NCBI GenBank assembly: GCA_036510225.1
Contig: DATCEH010000034.1
Location: 1-64,000, forward strand
Direction of reading: 5' to 3'
Length of the DNA: 64,000 nucleotides
From: Palsa-513 sp036510225
GTDB taxonomy: Bacteria; Actinomycetota; Thermoleophilia; Solirubrobacterales; Solirubrobacteraceae
The notes under the pieces are model-generated. The model made no database searches and was not told the DNA's origin. It worked only from the letters and a program-made list of their open reading frames with translations. Below, piece by piece: positions 45,459 to 54,402 of the stretch (position 1 is its first letter; the number at the start of each line of letters is the position of its first letter). Position numbers and translations under genes: made by a program.

Positions 45459-45612
45459 ACAAGAGAGGTGGGTGGGGTGTGGTGGTGTGGGAGGTGGTTA
45501 GGAAGGTAGGAGGAGAGAGAGAAGAAGAAGGATGGAGTCAAAGGAAGAAAGAAGAAAGAAGAGAAGGAGGAGGAGGCAAGAACAACAGGGAAGGCAGAGC
45601 AGAGCGACGAGC
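45439..45612 (+). other. polypurine tract
   Basis: About 170 bases are almost only A and G on the plus strand (for example GTGGGAGGTGGTTAGGAAGG, GGAGGAGAGAGAGAAGAAGA), in a region that is otherwise mixed and GC-rich. It directly follows the nested inverted repeats. Such asymmetry is rare in this genome and may mark a transfer, replication or protein-binding site. Confidence 0.8.
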
Positions 45613-46356
45613 AGGAAGAGTCCGGGCCGGAAGCCGGACGAGATCGGCGCCGCAAGGCGCGCGCTGAGCCGACGGCTCGGCTGCGCGGCATGGTGCGGCG
45701 TCCGCCGAGCGGTCGCGGCCGGGCGTGATCAAGCCGGGCTGGTCGAGCCGACCGGCGGGCAGCTCGCGAGCGACATACAGCCTCGTGAGCCGGGAGTCGC
45801 GCCGCCGGCAACGAATCGATCGGAACCGGTCGGGGTCGCCGCGGCGGCAGGCCGTCGCGCCGGGTGGAACCGCCGGGCTTCGCGGCGACGCAGCGGTGGT
45901 CGATGTCAGCGATGATGGCGACGAGGCAGGTTGACGTCGCCGCTTGCCGTGATCCGGGCTCCGCGTCGCCGGCTCGACTGACGATTTGGGTCGAGGCCCG
46001 GGGCAGGGAGGTCCGCATGGGCATCGCCTCGCATGCGAGCCGTCGGGGCTGGGCCGGAAGGCGGATCTTGTCGCGCATCGAGCGATGTGGTCGGGGCACT
46101 CCAAGACGGCAATCGCGCGATGCTCCGTTCGCCGTTTCGGCGACGGCCTGCGACCCGCGCGAATTCGGGCGCGCGGCCGGCGGGCTGGCGTATGCCGGTC
46201 GGGTGGTTCTCGATCTTGTTCTTTGGAGCGGTTGCCGGTCCTATCGGGGCGCGGTCATCAGCGACCGGGCCGGTTCTCGGCCGCCTGCGGCCGTGAACGC
46301 GCGGGCGACACCTGCGCCGTAGTCCGTGTCGGCTTTGGCCGCCGTGGCGACTGGGG

Positions 46357-47193
46357 CTACGTCCGCGAGGCTTGGTGCTTGGTGAGGGCGTCGTTGATGT
46401 GCGTGACGTGACCGGTCAGGACGTGGCCCATTGCCGGCCACAGTCGTCCGCTGTAGGCGTCGACGGCGATCGCGCGACGCTGACCCTTGCGCTCGGCGAT
46501 CGCGACGTAGACGGGGCGGACGATGTGCTCGGTCGCGTTGATCTCGGCGCTGCGAAGGAACGCGCCGACCTCGGACTCGGCCGTGGCTTCCCGCTCGTCC
46601 AGAACACCAAGGCGCCGCAGCGCGGCGGCGTGATTGGCGCGGGCGGCCTTCTGGCGGACCCCGAGCAGGCGGCCGGCGGCCTGGCGGATCTTCTCCTCGA
46701 CCTCCCGGGGCGCCACCTGCGCGGCGGGCAGCGCGTTCTCGATCTTGACGCGCTCAAGCGGCGGGGCGTCGAGGCGGCGACCCACGAGTGTGCCGCTGAT
46801 CGCCTCGTAGCCGGCCCACACGGTGTGGTGGCGGACAGCCTTCTTGATCCGTCCCTCGACGCGGGACACGCCGATCGTGTGCATGAATCCGGGGACCCAG
46901 ATCAGCGCCTCGCGGACGACCTGCTCGCCGCCCATGCCGAGCGTCCCGCGAGCTTCCTTGGCGATCAGCGCGAGCGCGGCGGTCGGTGAGACGCTGACCG
47001 CCTAGCCGAGCGCGTCGGTGCTCCCGCTGGCGCCGTCGCGGAGCTCGCGCACTCAAAGGTTCCCGAGATGCTCGGCGATCTCCTCGGGCCCCCACACGTC
47101 GACGCCGAACTCGGCGGCGGTCTGCCGGGCGCCGGGCTCGCAGCCGCCGACGCAGGCGACGAGCGCCTTGCTCAGGCCGAGGTCACCAGTCAT
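46357..47193 (-). pseudogene. C-terminal part of an Mrr-like nuclease-associated protein, two in-frame stops
   Basis: One minus-strand frame is protein-like from 47193 to 46357 but is cut by TGA at 47053-47055 and TAG at 47002-47004. The first piece (GLSKALVACVGGCEPGARQT, EFGVDVWGPEEIAEHLGNL) resembles the end of Mrr/restriction-endonuclease domains. The last piece, 192 residues from ATG 46935, is intact (EQVVREALIWVPGFMHTIGV, NATEHIVRPVYVAIAERKG) and could still be made alone. The catalytic nuclease part upstream of 47193 is missing, and 47194-47547 shows nothing else. It is probably a decayed gene. Confidence 0.6.
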
Positions 47194-47547
47194 GTGCGGG
47201 GCTTTCGCGACACGGCCTCATCAGCCTGTGGGCATGCCACGACCGCGACCGTCAACCGTTTGCGCGCGCGTCGCCGGGGTGCTTCTACCGCGAGCCGCCG
47301 GTTGAGGCGACGCGATCGCGTCGCCATCCCGCCGGCGCCAACGCCGCTCCAGGACTTGTTCGGTCCATCTGCGAGCGGTGGCGTACCTGATCTTCCGATA
47401 AGCAGAGTTCCACGGGCCCGCGTGCACGGCTGAGTTAGGACGACCGCACTCGTCCGTTGCGGGAGTGTGCGAGGTCCAGCACAATACGCCCGGGATGCTC
47501 CTCGCCGCAAGCACGGGAACGACTCACCATCCCGACGAGGTACTCGT

Positions 47548-47715
47548 TCAGGCCACCTGCACGATTGCGCGAAGTACCTCAGCGGTGACTCCGAGCAGCT
47601 GCGCGAGCCCAAGGACGGCGACGACCAGTAGCGCGGCTACGGCTCGGTCGATGCTCGCGCTGGTCTCGATCGACCACCGGCGCCTTCCTGGCGACTTCTC
47701 GGAGTCGATCCGCAT
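47548..47715 (-). CDS. 55-aa single-pass membrane protein
   Basis: A short gene, MRIDSEKSPGRRWSIETSAS then a hydrophobic helix AVAALLVVAVLGLAQLLGV and a short tail ending VQVA. The basic N-terminus suggests an N-in orientation. TAGACT six bases before the ATG matches the local leaderless promoter pattern. It is divergent from the 1322-aa HTH protein, across a 43-bp region with a palindrome. It could be a toxin-like or membrane-sensing partner of that protein; this is inference. Confidence 0.65.
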   Translation of the reverse strand: MRIDSEKSPGRRRWSIETSASIDRAVAALLVVAVLGLAQLLGVTAEVLRAIVQVA

Positions 47716-47758
47716 TTAGGGAGTCTACAATAAGCCACAGCGTGGCTATACTGCGGGG
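47716..47758. promoter_or_regulatory. divergent leaderless promoters with palindromic operator
   Basis: TAGACT (47722-47727, minus) is six bases before the ATG at 47715. TATACT (47747-47752, plus) is six bases before the ATG at 47759. Between them AGCCAC-AGC-GTGGCT (47733-47747) is a perfect six-base inverted repeat touching the plus -10 box. A regulator binding here would control both genes; the 1322-aa protein's own HTH is the obvious candidate. Confidence 0.65.
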
Positions 47759-50700
47759 ATGGCTAGCGACTCCGAGCTCCTGTCGGTCCGCGAGACGGCT
47801 CGACGCTTGGGGGTACATGAGAACACCGTGCGTAACTGGGTCGCGAATGGGATTCTGCGCTCGGCGCGGGCTCCAGGTGCGCGGTTTCACCGCTTCGACG
47901 GGGGGGAGGTCGAGCGGGTGCGTCTTGCGCGCGACACTGGGCCCGAATCGGTTCAAGGAGCGCGGCGGATCGTTGGCCCTGAGCTGGCCGATGCGACGCG
48001 GCTCGGAGTTTGGGCGGACACCCAAGAGGCAAGGCACGTGTTCCCGAGGCTGGTCAGGCGGCTGTTGGCCACCACGCCGGGAGTAGAAGATCTGGCTGGT
48101 CGCGCTGGGGAGGGCGTCGGCATTCCAGGTTGGGACCTTCGAGCGAGCCTTGCGAGGCCGTCGCCGTGGTTGCCGGCCGGCGCACTCGCGTTTGAGCTCG
48201 GGGTCGGCCGTTCGTCGCTTGCGAAGGCACAGAAGGAGTATCTGAAACGTTCCGCGGATCCGCTGGATGTCGTTCCTCGGGAAACGACCTTCGTCTTTGC
48301 CACCCCGAGGCGTTGGCGCGGCGGCGCGGCGTGGGCGAGCGAGCGCCGAGCTGACGGGATCTGGCGCGACGTCCGCGTCCTCGACGGCGACACATTCGAG
48401 GCGTGGCTAGAGGAGACGCCGGCCGTGCAGTATTGGATCTCGGAACAGATCGGCCTTCGTCCCGGGGGCGTTCAGACCGCCGAGGAGTGGTGGGGCCAGT
48501 TCAGCCATCGCACCCGTCCGGCTTTGCCCCCCGCGCTGTTCCTCGCGGGCCGCGGCTCCGCGCGGACGGAAATGTTTGAACGACTCACCGGCCCGGAAGC
48601 CTCTCTTGGAGTTCGGGCGGCCTGGCGCGAGGACGCTTTGGCGTTTATCTGTGCCTCGCTGGGCGCGGACCAGAGTAACGCCGCGCCAGCGCGGCCCGCG
48701 CTCATCGTCCATTCGCGTGAGGCATGGACGCGAATCAGCGCGGAACCTGGGGGAGCGATTCTTATTCCCCTTTTCCCGGACCCAGACGTCGCGGCGGCAA
48801 TCGGTGGAGGAAGGCACGTGGTCCTGCCGTTCGGCCGGGACGCCGTACGGACTGGGGCCGTACTCGAGCTATCACCACCGGACCGTCTCGGCGCACAGGA
48901 GGCTATGAGGGAGGCCGGCTTTGAGTTCGACGCGGCGACTCGCTTGGCGGCACTGTCGCGGCGGAGCATGCCTGCGCTGGTTCGGCGGCTTGCCGTGAAC
49001 CCGCATTTCGCGCGGCCTTTCTGGAGTGAATCGCCGCTGAGTGGGCTCGTCGCGCCTCTCCTCCTCGCTGGTTCGTGGACCGACGCTGAGGGCGACCAGG
49101 CCGCCATCACTAGACTGACTGATCGTCCGTGGCTCGAAATCGAGCGGGCCTTACGCGAGGCGGCCCGGGCAAGTGACCCGCCAGTCGTGCTCTCGGGCTC
49201 CGTCTGGCGAATGGCTTCTCCGGACGAGGCCTACGAAGTTCTGTCCTCGACGCTAACGGCGAGCGATCTGCGGCGTTGGTCCAAGCTCGTCATCGACGTG
49301 CTGCTATGGCGCGACCCCGTTGATGAGTTGCCGGAGCCCGAGCGGGTCGTCGCCACTATGAGGCGCAGCGACCACCCGGTGTCGCGGACCTTACGCCAAG
49401 GTCTCGCAGAGGCTCTGGCCTTGCTGGCGTCGCACAGTAGCGATCGCGTCGGCGGCGCCACGTGCGAGGACTGGGCCCTCAGCATCGCGCGTCAGATTCT
49501 TGACGCGGCGGACGCAGACGACTCTGGCGCGACTTGGCGGTCGCTTTCCGCCGAGCTGCCTTTGATCGCCGAGGCCGCGCCGGAACTGTTCCTCGACCGC
49601 GTGCTGGTCGGATCAAGCGGCCCGGCACCGATGCTTTCCACGATGTTCGGGGACCGGGGGCCCGCCCCGGTATTCGGCGGCTCATCTCCGCACACTGGGT
49701 TGCTCTGGGCACTCGAGGCCCTGTGCTGGTCGGACGCGCATCTACTCGGAGCCACGCGCGCGCTCGCCCAGCTTGATGCGCTTGATCCGGGCGGGCGTCT
49801 GAGCAATCGTCCGAGCGCGAGCATGACGAGTGTTCTCGTCCCGTGGATTCGGCATACCAATGCTCCGCTAGAAGTCCGAATCGGAGCGGTCAACCAGGTC
49901 GTGCGCGACCTACCTGATGTCGGCTGGAAGCTGATCGCGGGTCTGTGGCCGTCAAACCACGCCACCGTGATCCCGCCGCATAGTCCGCGCTACCGGGATT
50001 GGAAGCCGGACGGCCAGGGAGTCCCGATCCCCGAGTGGCTCGCGTTCATCGACTATCTGGTCAACACGGCTATTGCAGCGGCGGGCGACGAGGCGAGCCG
50101 ATGGGCTGAACTCGTCGGGCGCCTCGCCTCGCTCCCGCCACAGCATCGCGATCGCATAATCGACGGACTCAACGGGGCCGCGGGCGATTTGGCGAGCGAT
50201 CCAACCGGCAGGCTCGTTCTCTGGGAAGCACTGTCCGCCGAGGTCGAGCACCACAGATCCTTCCCCGACGCTCAATGGAGTATGCCCGACGCCGTCTTGG
50301 ACACCCTAGAACAACTCGCTGGCGACATTGAGCCCAGTGACAACGTCCAACGTCATGCCCGACTGTTTGATTGGCACGTAAATGTTGGAATCAAACGGTC
50401 CGACAACTTCGAGGAACACGAGGCTGCCCTCCTCAAACTTCGGACGGCGGCAGTAGACGACACGCTGGCGGCCGCGTCGATCGACGGCGTCGGGCGACTT
50501 GCCGACCGAGCTCCAGTGCCAATGCATCTCGGGGTGACCGTCGCCCGGGTATCCGGGGATGCGCACCGAGACACGCTTCTCGCGTGGCTCGGCGAAGACG
50601 GGAAGAGGCGAGAGGTGGCCGCCGCTTGGGCCCGATCCCGCTCCTACGAGGCGGGCGTCGCCTGGGTTGCCGCCGCCCTTCGCGACCTGCACGATGACGA

Positions 50701-51727
50701 CCTTCGCGTGATTGTGGCCCTCAATGCCCCCGCGACGTCGGAGTTGTGGGCGGTACTCGAGCAAACGTCTAAGAGCCTCCTAGACCGTTACTGGGCCGAA
50801 ATCGCTCCGATGAGCTTTGGCCCAGGCGACTCTGCCCCCGCCGCAATTGAGCTACTGGCTCACGGACGGCCGTCAGCTGCCGTCACGGCGACGGCTCTGG
50901 AGCTCCATCGACCGTCAGAGCAGCGAGGAACGGTCGACCGCAATCTCGTTCTGCAAATCCTCGAAGATGCCATCACCAACCCGAGCCCCGTGGAATACCG
51001 CGGCGACTCCGTGGGCTACGAGATTGGGGTGCTCCTCGACTACCTCGACTCGCTCGGTACGGATCGGAACGTCCTTGCACGATTTGAGTTTGCGTTCTTC
51101 TCAGTACTGGAGTACCAGCGCCTGCCTCGCGCGCTGTACGGCGCTCTCGGCGAATCACCCGATCTTTTCGTCGACCTCGTGTCGGGTGTCTACCGCGCCA
51201 AGCACGATTCCCGGCAGATTCCCGGCGAGCAGGCCGCAGCGTTGGCCCATCACGCTTGGCGCGTGCTCGGCGAGTGGCGGACCGTGCCTGGTCTACGCGA
51301 CGACGGCACGCTGGATGAGGAACACCTCCGTCACTGGGTCGACCGCGCGCGGCTGCTCCTTAGCGACTGCGGTCGATCGGACGTCGGCGACGAGCAGATC
51401 GGCCAACTGCTTTCGGGGAGTCCCCTAGGAAACGACGGAGGTTGGCCAGCTGAGCCAATCAGGGAGCTCGTCGAGCGACTTGGAAGCCGCGACATCGAAA
51501 ACGGGATTCACATTGGCAAGATGAACGCACGCGGCGTTATAAGCCGCGGGATCTACGACGGCGGGGCGCAAGAGCGAGAACTCGCCGCCCGATTCCGGGG
51601 CTGGGCCGCCACCACCGCCGGGCGCTGGCCCCGAACAACACGGCTTCTACGCGAACTCGAGCGGTCCTACGAGCGTGACGCCGCGCGCGAAGACATGCGC
51701 GCCCTTGAGGACGCCGACGACGGGTAG
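47759..51727 (+). CDS. 1322-aa HTH protein of unknown function
   Basis: A very large soluble protein. Residues ~6-50 are a MerR/excisionase-type HTH (LLSVRETARRLGVHENTVRN, then GILRSARAPGARFHRFDGG). Residues ~115-230 contain GWDLRASLARPSPWLPAGAL, FELGVGRSSLAKAQKEYLKR and WRDVRVLDGDTFEAWLEETP, a segment I have seen in large uncharacterised proteins, perhaps nuclease-like. FLAGRGSARTEMFERL (~265) may be a degenerate P-loop. The remaining ~1000 residues are mostly helical, possibly HEAT/TPR-like. The frame is intact. The start is fixed by TATACT six bases upstream. It is possibly a defence sensor with autoregulation. Confidence 0.7.
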   Translation: MASDSELLSVRETARRLGVHENTVRNWVANGILRSARAPGARFHRFDGGEVERVRLARDTGPESVQGARRIVGPELADATRLGVWADTQEARHVFPRLVRRLLATTPGVEDLAGRAGEGVGIPGWDLRASLARPSPWLPAGALAFELGVGRSSLAKAQKEYLKRSADPLDVVPRETTFVFATPRRWRGGAAWASERRADGIWRDVRVLDGDTFEAWLEETPAVQYWISEQIGLRPGGVQTAEEWWGQFSHRTRPALPPALFLAGRGSARTEMFERLTGPEASLGVRAAWREDALAFICASLGADQSNAAPARPALIVHSREAWTRISAEPGGAILIPLFPDPDVAAAIGGGRHVVLPFGRDAVRTGAVLELSPPDRLGAQEAMREAGFEFDAATRLAALSRRSMPALVRRLAVNPHFARPFWSESPLSGLVAPLLLAGSWTDAEGDQAAITRLTDRPWLEIERALREAARASDPPVVLSGSVWRMASPDEAYEVLSSTLTASDLRRWSKLVIDVLLWRDPVDELPEPERVVATMRRSDHPVSRTLRQGLAEALALLASHSSDRVGGATCEDWALSIARQILDAADADDSGATWRSLSAELPLIAEAAPELFLDRVLVGSSGPAPMLSTMFGDRGPAPVFGGSSPHTGLLWALEALCWSDAHLLGATRALAQLDALDPGGRLSNRPSASMTSVLVPWIRHTNAPLEVRIGAVNQVVRDLPDVGWKLIAGLWPSNHATVIPPHSPRYRDWKPDGQGVPIPEWLAFIDYLVNTAIAAAGDEASRWAELVGRLASLPPQHRDRIIDGLNGAAGDLASDPTGRLVLWEALSAEVEHHRSFPDAQWSMPDAVLDTLEQLAGDIEPSDNVQRHARLFDWHVNVGIKRSDNFEEHEAALLKLRTAAVDDTLAAASIDGVGRLADRAPVPMHLGVTVARVSGDAHRDTLLAWLGEDGKRREVAAAWARSRSYEAGVAWVAAALRDLHDDDLRVIVALNAPATSELWAVLEQTSKSLLDRYWAEIAPMSFGPGDSAPAAIELLAHGRPSAAVTATALELHRPSEQRGTVDRNLVLQILEDAITNPSPVEYRGDSVGYEIGVLLDYLDSLGTDRNVLARFEFAFFSVLEYQRLPRALYGALGESPDLFVDLVSGVYRAKHDSRQIPGEQAAALAHHAWRVLGEWRTVPGLRDDGTLDEEHLRHWVDRARLLLSDCGRSDVGDEQIGQLLSGSPLGNDGGWPAEPIRELVERLGSRDIENGIHIGKMNARGVISRGIYDGGAQERELAARFRGWAATTAGRWPRTTRLLRELERSYERDAAREDMRALEDADDG

Positions 51728-51894
51728 CTGACGGGTGAGGTACCGAGCCGCGCCGGGCCGGCCCACCGTGTCCCCACGCGCGGCTTCGCCGGCTCCGGTG
51801 CGTGCAATAGGCGAGCGCGCGCGGCCCCGCAACGGCCGCCTCGGCCGAACGGCACGGGCCGGGCTCAGAGCCCTCTCATCGAACGAATGAGATG

Positions 51895-53787
51895 TCACTT
51901 GATCGCAACGACAAGCGGCGAGGACAGAGCGACCGGAGCAGGCGGTCGCGTCGATGATGCCGGCCCGCATGTCGTCCCGGCGCGCTGGACGCATGAAGTG
52001 GTCGTCGGCGTCGCACCCCGCGCCGCCTTGGCCTCGCGGCCGCTGCCCCACCCGCCTCCGACGACCGACCCAGCCACCGCTAATCCCGCGAGCAGAACGA
52101 CAGCCTCGGTCAGTCGCCGGTCAACGTACTGGCGAGCGACGTAAGCATACATGTTCGCAGTGTCATAGCTACGTGTCCCGTCGTCTGGGCTGATGTCGAG
52201 GCGCCGCTTCCGCTCTGCCTCGTCCGGGGAGTGCCAGCCGTGACGCTGCCACTTTCGCGCACGCGACCACACACCAGGAAAGATCCTGGACCGTTCAAAC
52301 ATCCGGTTGAACAGTCTCTCGACGATCCGGTCGTACCGCGAACTTGATGCTGCGAAGAGAAACAGCAGTGCAACGCTGGCAAACGCGAGGGCTCCCGACA
52401 CGACATCATTCAACTCGCTCTGCGGGCCCAGCCACGTAAATGTCGAGAACGGATCGAAGGATACCGAGAGCGCGAACAGCACGAGGAGCCCGACATACCC
52501 CCACATGACCACACGCAGCGGGCGCATGATCGCCCCGTAGTGATGCTCACGCTGCAGGTTGATGAAGACCACGATTGCCGCTGGGGCGAGTAGGAGCCAT
52601 TGCGTCGGCGGTGTCTGCAGAAAGCCGCCCTTCTGAGCCAGCCATGCCATACAGAGGCTAAGGAATGCGACGGCAGCCAGCTTTCCGTTGTCTCGCGGCG
52701 TGGCGCGGACAAACACCGAAATGGCCGACCCAAAGATGGATGACCGGTCCTTGACCGTCTCTCCGTTGTGGATATGGCACGTGTGATGCGCTGAGTCAAT
52801 TCCATTGGAAGACCGGTCGAAACATCGCCCGTTCCCCCAGTCCATGAGCGAGACGCCGACGTCCGCCGGCGGTGCGAACATGAGATAGTAGCTTCCAGCG
52901 TGGTCGTGTGACGGGGCAGGAAGGTAGTAGTAAAGGGGAACCAAGCCGAGTTTTGCATACGCTTGGGAGCGCCAGTCGCGCCATTTCCACCACTGTGCTC
53001 CGAGCCAGCCTGCACGGTGACCTCCCAAGGCGACGGGACTCCGCTGAGACGCCGAACGCGATGGGCCTTTGGCGCTCGGAGCGTCTGACAAGGTGTATCG
53101 TGACTCGAGCTGGACCGTTTCACCCGGGCGACCGATCACCCAACACAGATACTGTGTCTGCGTCGCCATCTGCTCGTAGGCGTGAGACAGCAGGCGGGAC
53201 GCATCCGCAATTCGCTCGGCCGAGGCGTCGAGGGCCTCAAGAAGTGCCGTGAGCGCGAGAGCGATCGTTTCAGTGCTCGGGTCCCTGGCCGCGACTACGC
53301 TTGTGAGCATTGAGAACAGATTCCGGTACAACTCATCCAGTGCCCTCGCAACGTCGGAGCCGTCCGGTGCCTCAGAAGCAGTGTCCCACTCGTCGTCCAG
53401 CAGGAACTGGTAGAGCATCCCAAGGGTCAGGCAGTGTCCGTGTTGCCGTCGCGTAAGGAGGTTGAGTTTGTGCCCAAAGCAGTTTCGGACCTCGAAGTCG
53501 GGCAGGCGGCGTCGTTGCACCATCCCGAGTGACACAACGAACCTCTGCGCCGCAAGGGCGTGCCGCTGCGGCGCAGTCGTCCCGTCGTGTGTGCTGGGCA
53601 CCGGCGGCAGCCGAACTTGCACCGAGCGGCGCCACTGCTGCGCGCCTCCGGATATGAAGGTCACGCTCTCGACGATTCGCTGAAAATAGCGAGACGGGTG
53701 GCGGAGCATCAGTGCCAGCGCGTCCAGCTGCGAATCATCGATGACGACTAGGTCGTCATCGCTTGGAACGTTCAAGGTCACGGGCAC
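51895..53787 (-). CDS. multi-pass membrane protein of unknown function
   Basis: A 630-residue protein. Residues 1-330 are soluble (DDLVVIDDSQLDALALMLRH; ALTALLEALDASAERIADAS). Four or five hydrophobic helices follow (LAAVAFLSLCMAWLAQ, WLLLAPAAIVVFINL, VVMWGYVGLLVLFALSV, VVSGALAFASVALLFLFAA), then a charged segment and one more helix (AVVLLAGLAVAGSVVGGGW). The tail after ~580 is Ala/Thr/Pro-rich. No catalytic motif was found. A GTG at 53787 is the start used. It is convergent with the 1322-aa protein gene and preceded by the coiled-coil gene. Confidence 0.65.
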   Translation of the reverse strand: MPVTLNVPSDDDLVVIDDSQLDALALMLRHPSRYFQRIVESVTFISGGAQQWRRSVQVRLPPVPSTHDGTTAPQRHALAAQRFVVSLGMVQRRRLPDFEVRNCFGHKLNLLTRRQHGHCLTLGMLYQFLLDDEWDTASEAPDGSDVARALDELYRNLFSMLTSVVAARDPSTETIALALTALLEALDASAERIADASRLLSHAYEQMATQTQYLCWVIGRPGETVQLESRYTLSDAPSAKGPSRSASQRSPVALGGHRAGWLGAQWWKWRDWRSQAYAKLGLVPLYYYLPAPSHDHAGSYYLMFAPPADVGVSLMDWGNGRCFDRSSNGIDSAHHTCHIHNGETVKDRSSIFGSAISVFVRATPRDNGKLAAVAFLSLCMAWLAQKGGFLQTPPTQWLLLAPAAIVVFINLQREHHYGAIMRPLRVVMWGYVGLLVLFALSVSFDPFSTFTWLGPQSELNDVVSGALAFASVALLFLFAASSSRYDRIVERLFNRMFERSRIFPGVWSRARKWQRHGWHSPDEAERKRRLDISPDDGTRSYDTANMYAYVARQYVDRRLTEAVVLLAGLAVAGSVVGGGWGSGREAKAARGATPTTTSCVQRAGTTCGPASSTRPPAPVALSSPLVVAIK

Positions 53788-53832
53788 GCGTAGAGGTACC
53801 TACCGGGCGCGCATGGGCAGACAGCGGCCTAG

Positions 53833-54402
53833 CTAGGAGGCGGTCTGGCTTGTGCGGCGAGCCGCCGCCAGTAGAGCACGGTGGGCCGCGTTGATGGTGC
53901 GGCGCGCTCCGGGCGTGCCAGGTTTGCGGAGATTCCCCTGCCGCTCGGCCTTGACCCTCTCGGGGTGCCGCGACGGTAGCCGTTCTCTCCAGTCAGGCGC
54001 CCAAATTGAGCAGTCATGTGGCATGTTAGAGGCCCCGAGCCGGACTGCAAACGGCCGGGGCTCCATGGCTGTTCTAAAGGCCTGCTCGCGACCCGCCAAC
54101 TCGTCCTTTACTGCCCGACTCCCCTCCGCGGCGCTCATTACGGGCGCTTCGCCTTCGCGCGGCTCGAGGACGTCGGTCGGACTCAGGAGCTGGGCTGAGG
54201 CGGCTGGTGCTGCGCTTAACGCGCCGACATCTGGGGACTCGTCCGTCGCCGTAGCGAGTTCCTGGTTGAGCGCGGTGATTTGGCTTGAGAGATCGGCCAA
54301 GGCAGCGGTCAGCCTCGCCAGCGCCTGGTCCTTCCTCGCCAGAGCCTCATCCCTCGTCACGGGAGATTGTTCCTCCGCCTGGTGCCCATCGCCACCCGTC
54401 AT
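53833..54402 (-). CDS. coiled-coil hypothetical protein
   Basis: A 189-residue hydrophilic protein with an N-terminal heptad-like helix (DEALARKDQALARLTAALAD, then LSSQITALNQELATATDE), an Ala/Pro-rich middle and a basic C-terminus (PGARRTINAAHRALLAAARR). The ATG at 54402 is preceded by TAGTCT (54412-54417, minus) nine bases upstream. It lies 45 bases before the membrane protein gene on the same strand and is likely co-transcribed with it. The function is unknown. Confidence 0.6.
   Translation of the reverse strand: MTGGDGHQAEEQSPVTRDEALARKDQALARLTAALADLSSQITALNQELATATDESPDVGALSAAPAASAQLLSPTDVLEPREGEAPVMSAAEGSRAVKDELAGREQAFRTAMEPRPFAVRLGASNMPHDCSIWAPDWRERLPSRHPERVKAERQGNLRKPGTPGARRTINAAHRALLAAARRTSQTAS

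Larger units (their letters stand above)
44532..46356. other. gene-poor segment with unusual sequence
   Basis: No frame gives convincing protein. Its main features are the nested inverted repeats at 45368-45458 and the purine-rich tract that follows. The plus-strand frame around 45040-45190 (GERLPFGVGALANAGTPADR) is faintly protein-like but cannot be placed. The segment might carry cis-acting sites of the element. Confidence 0.5.
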
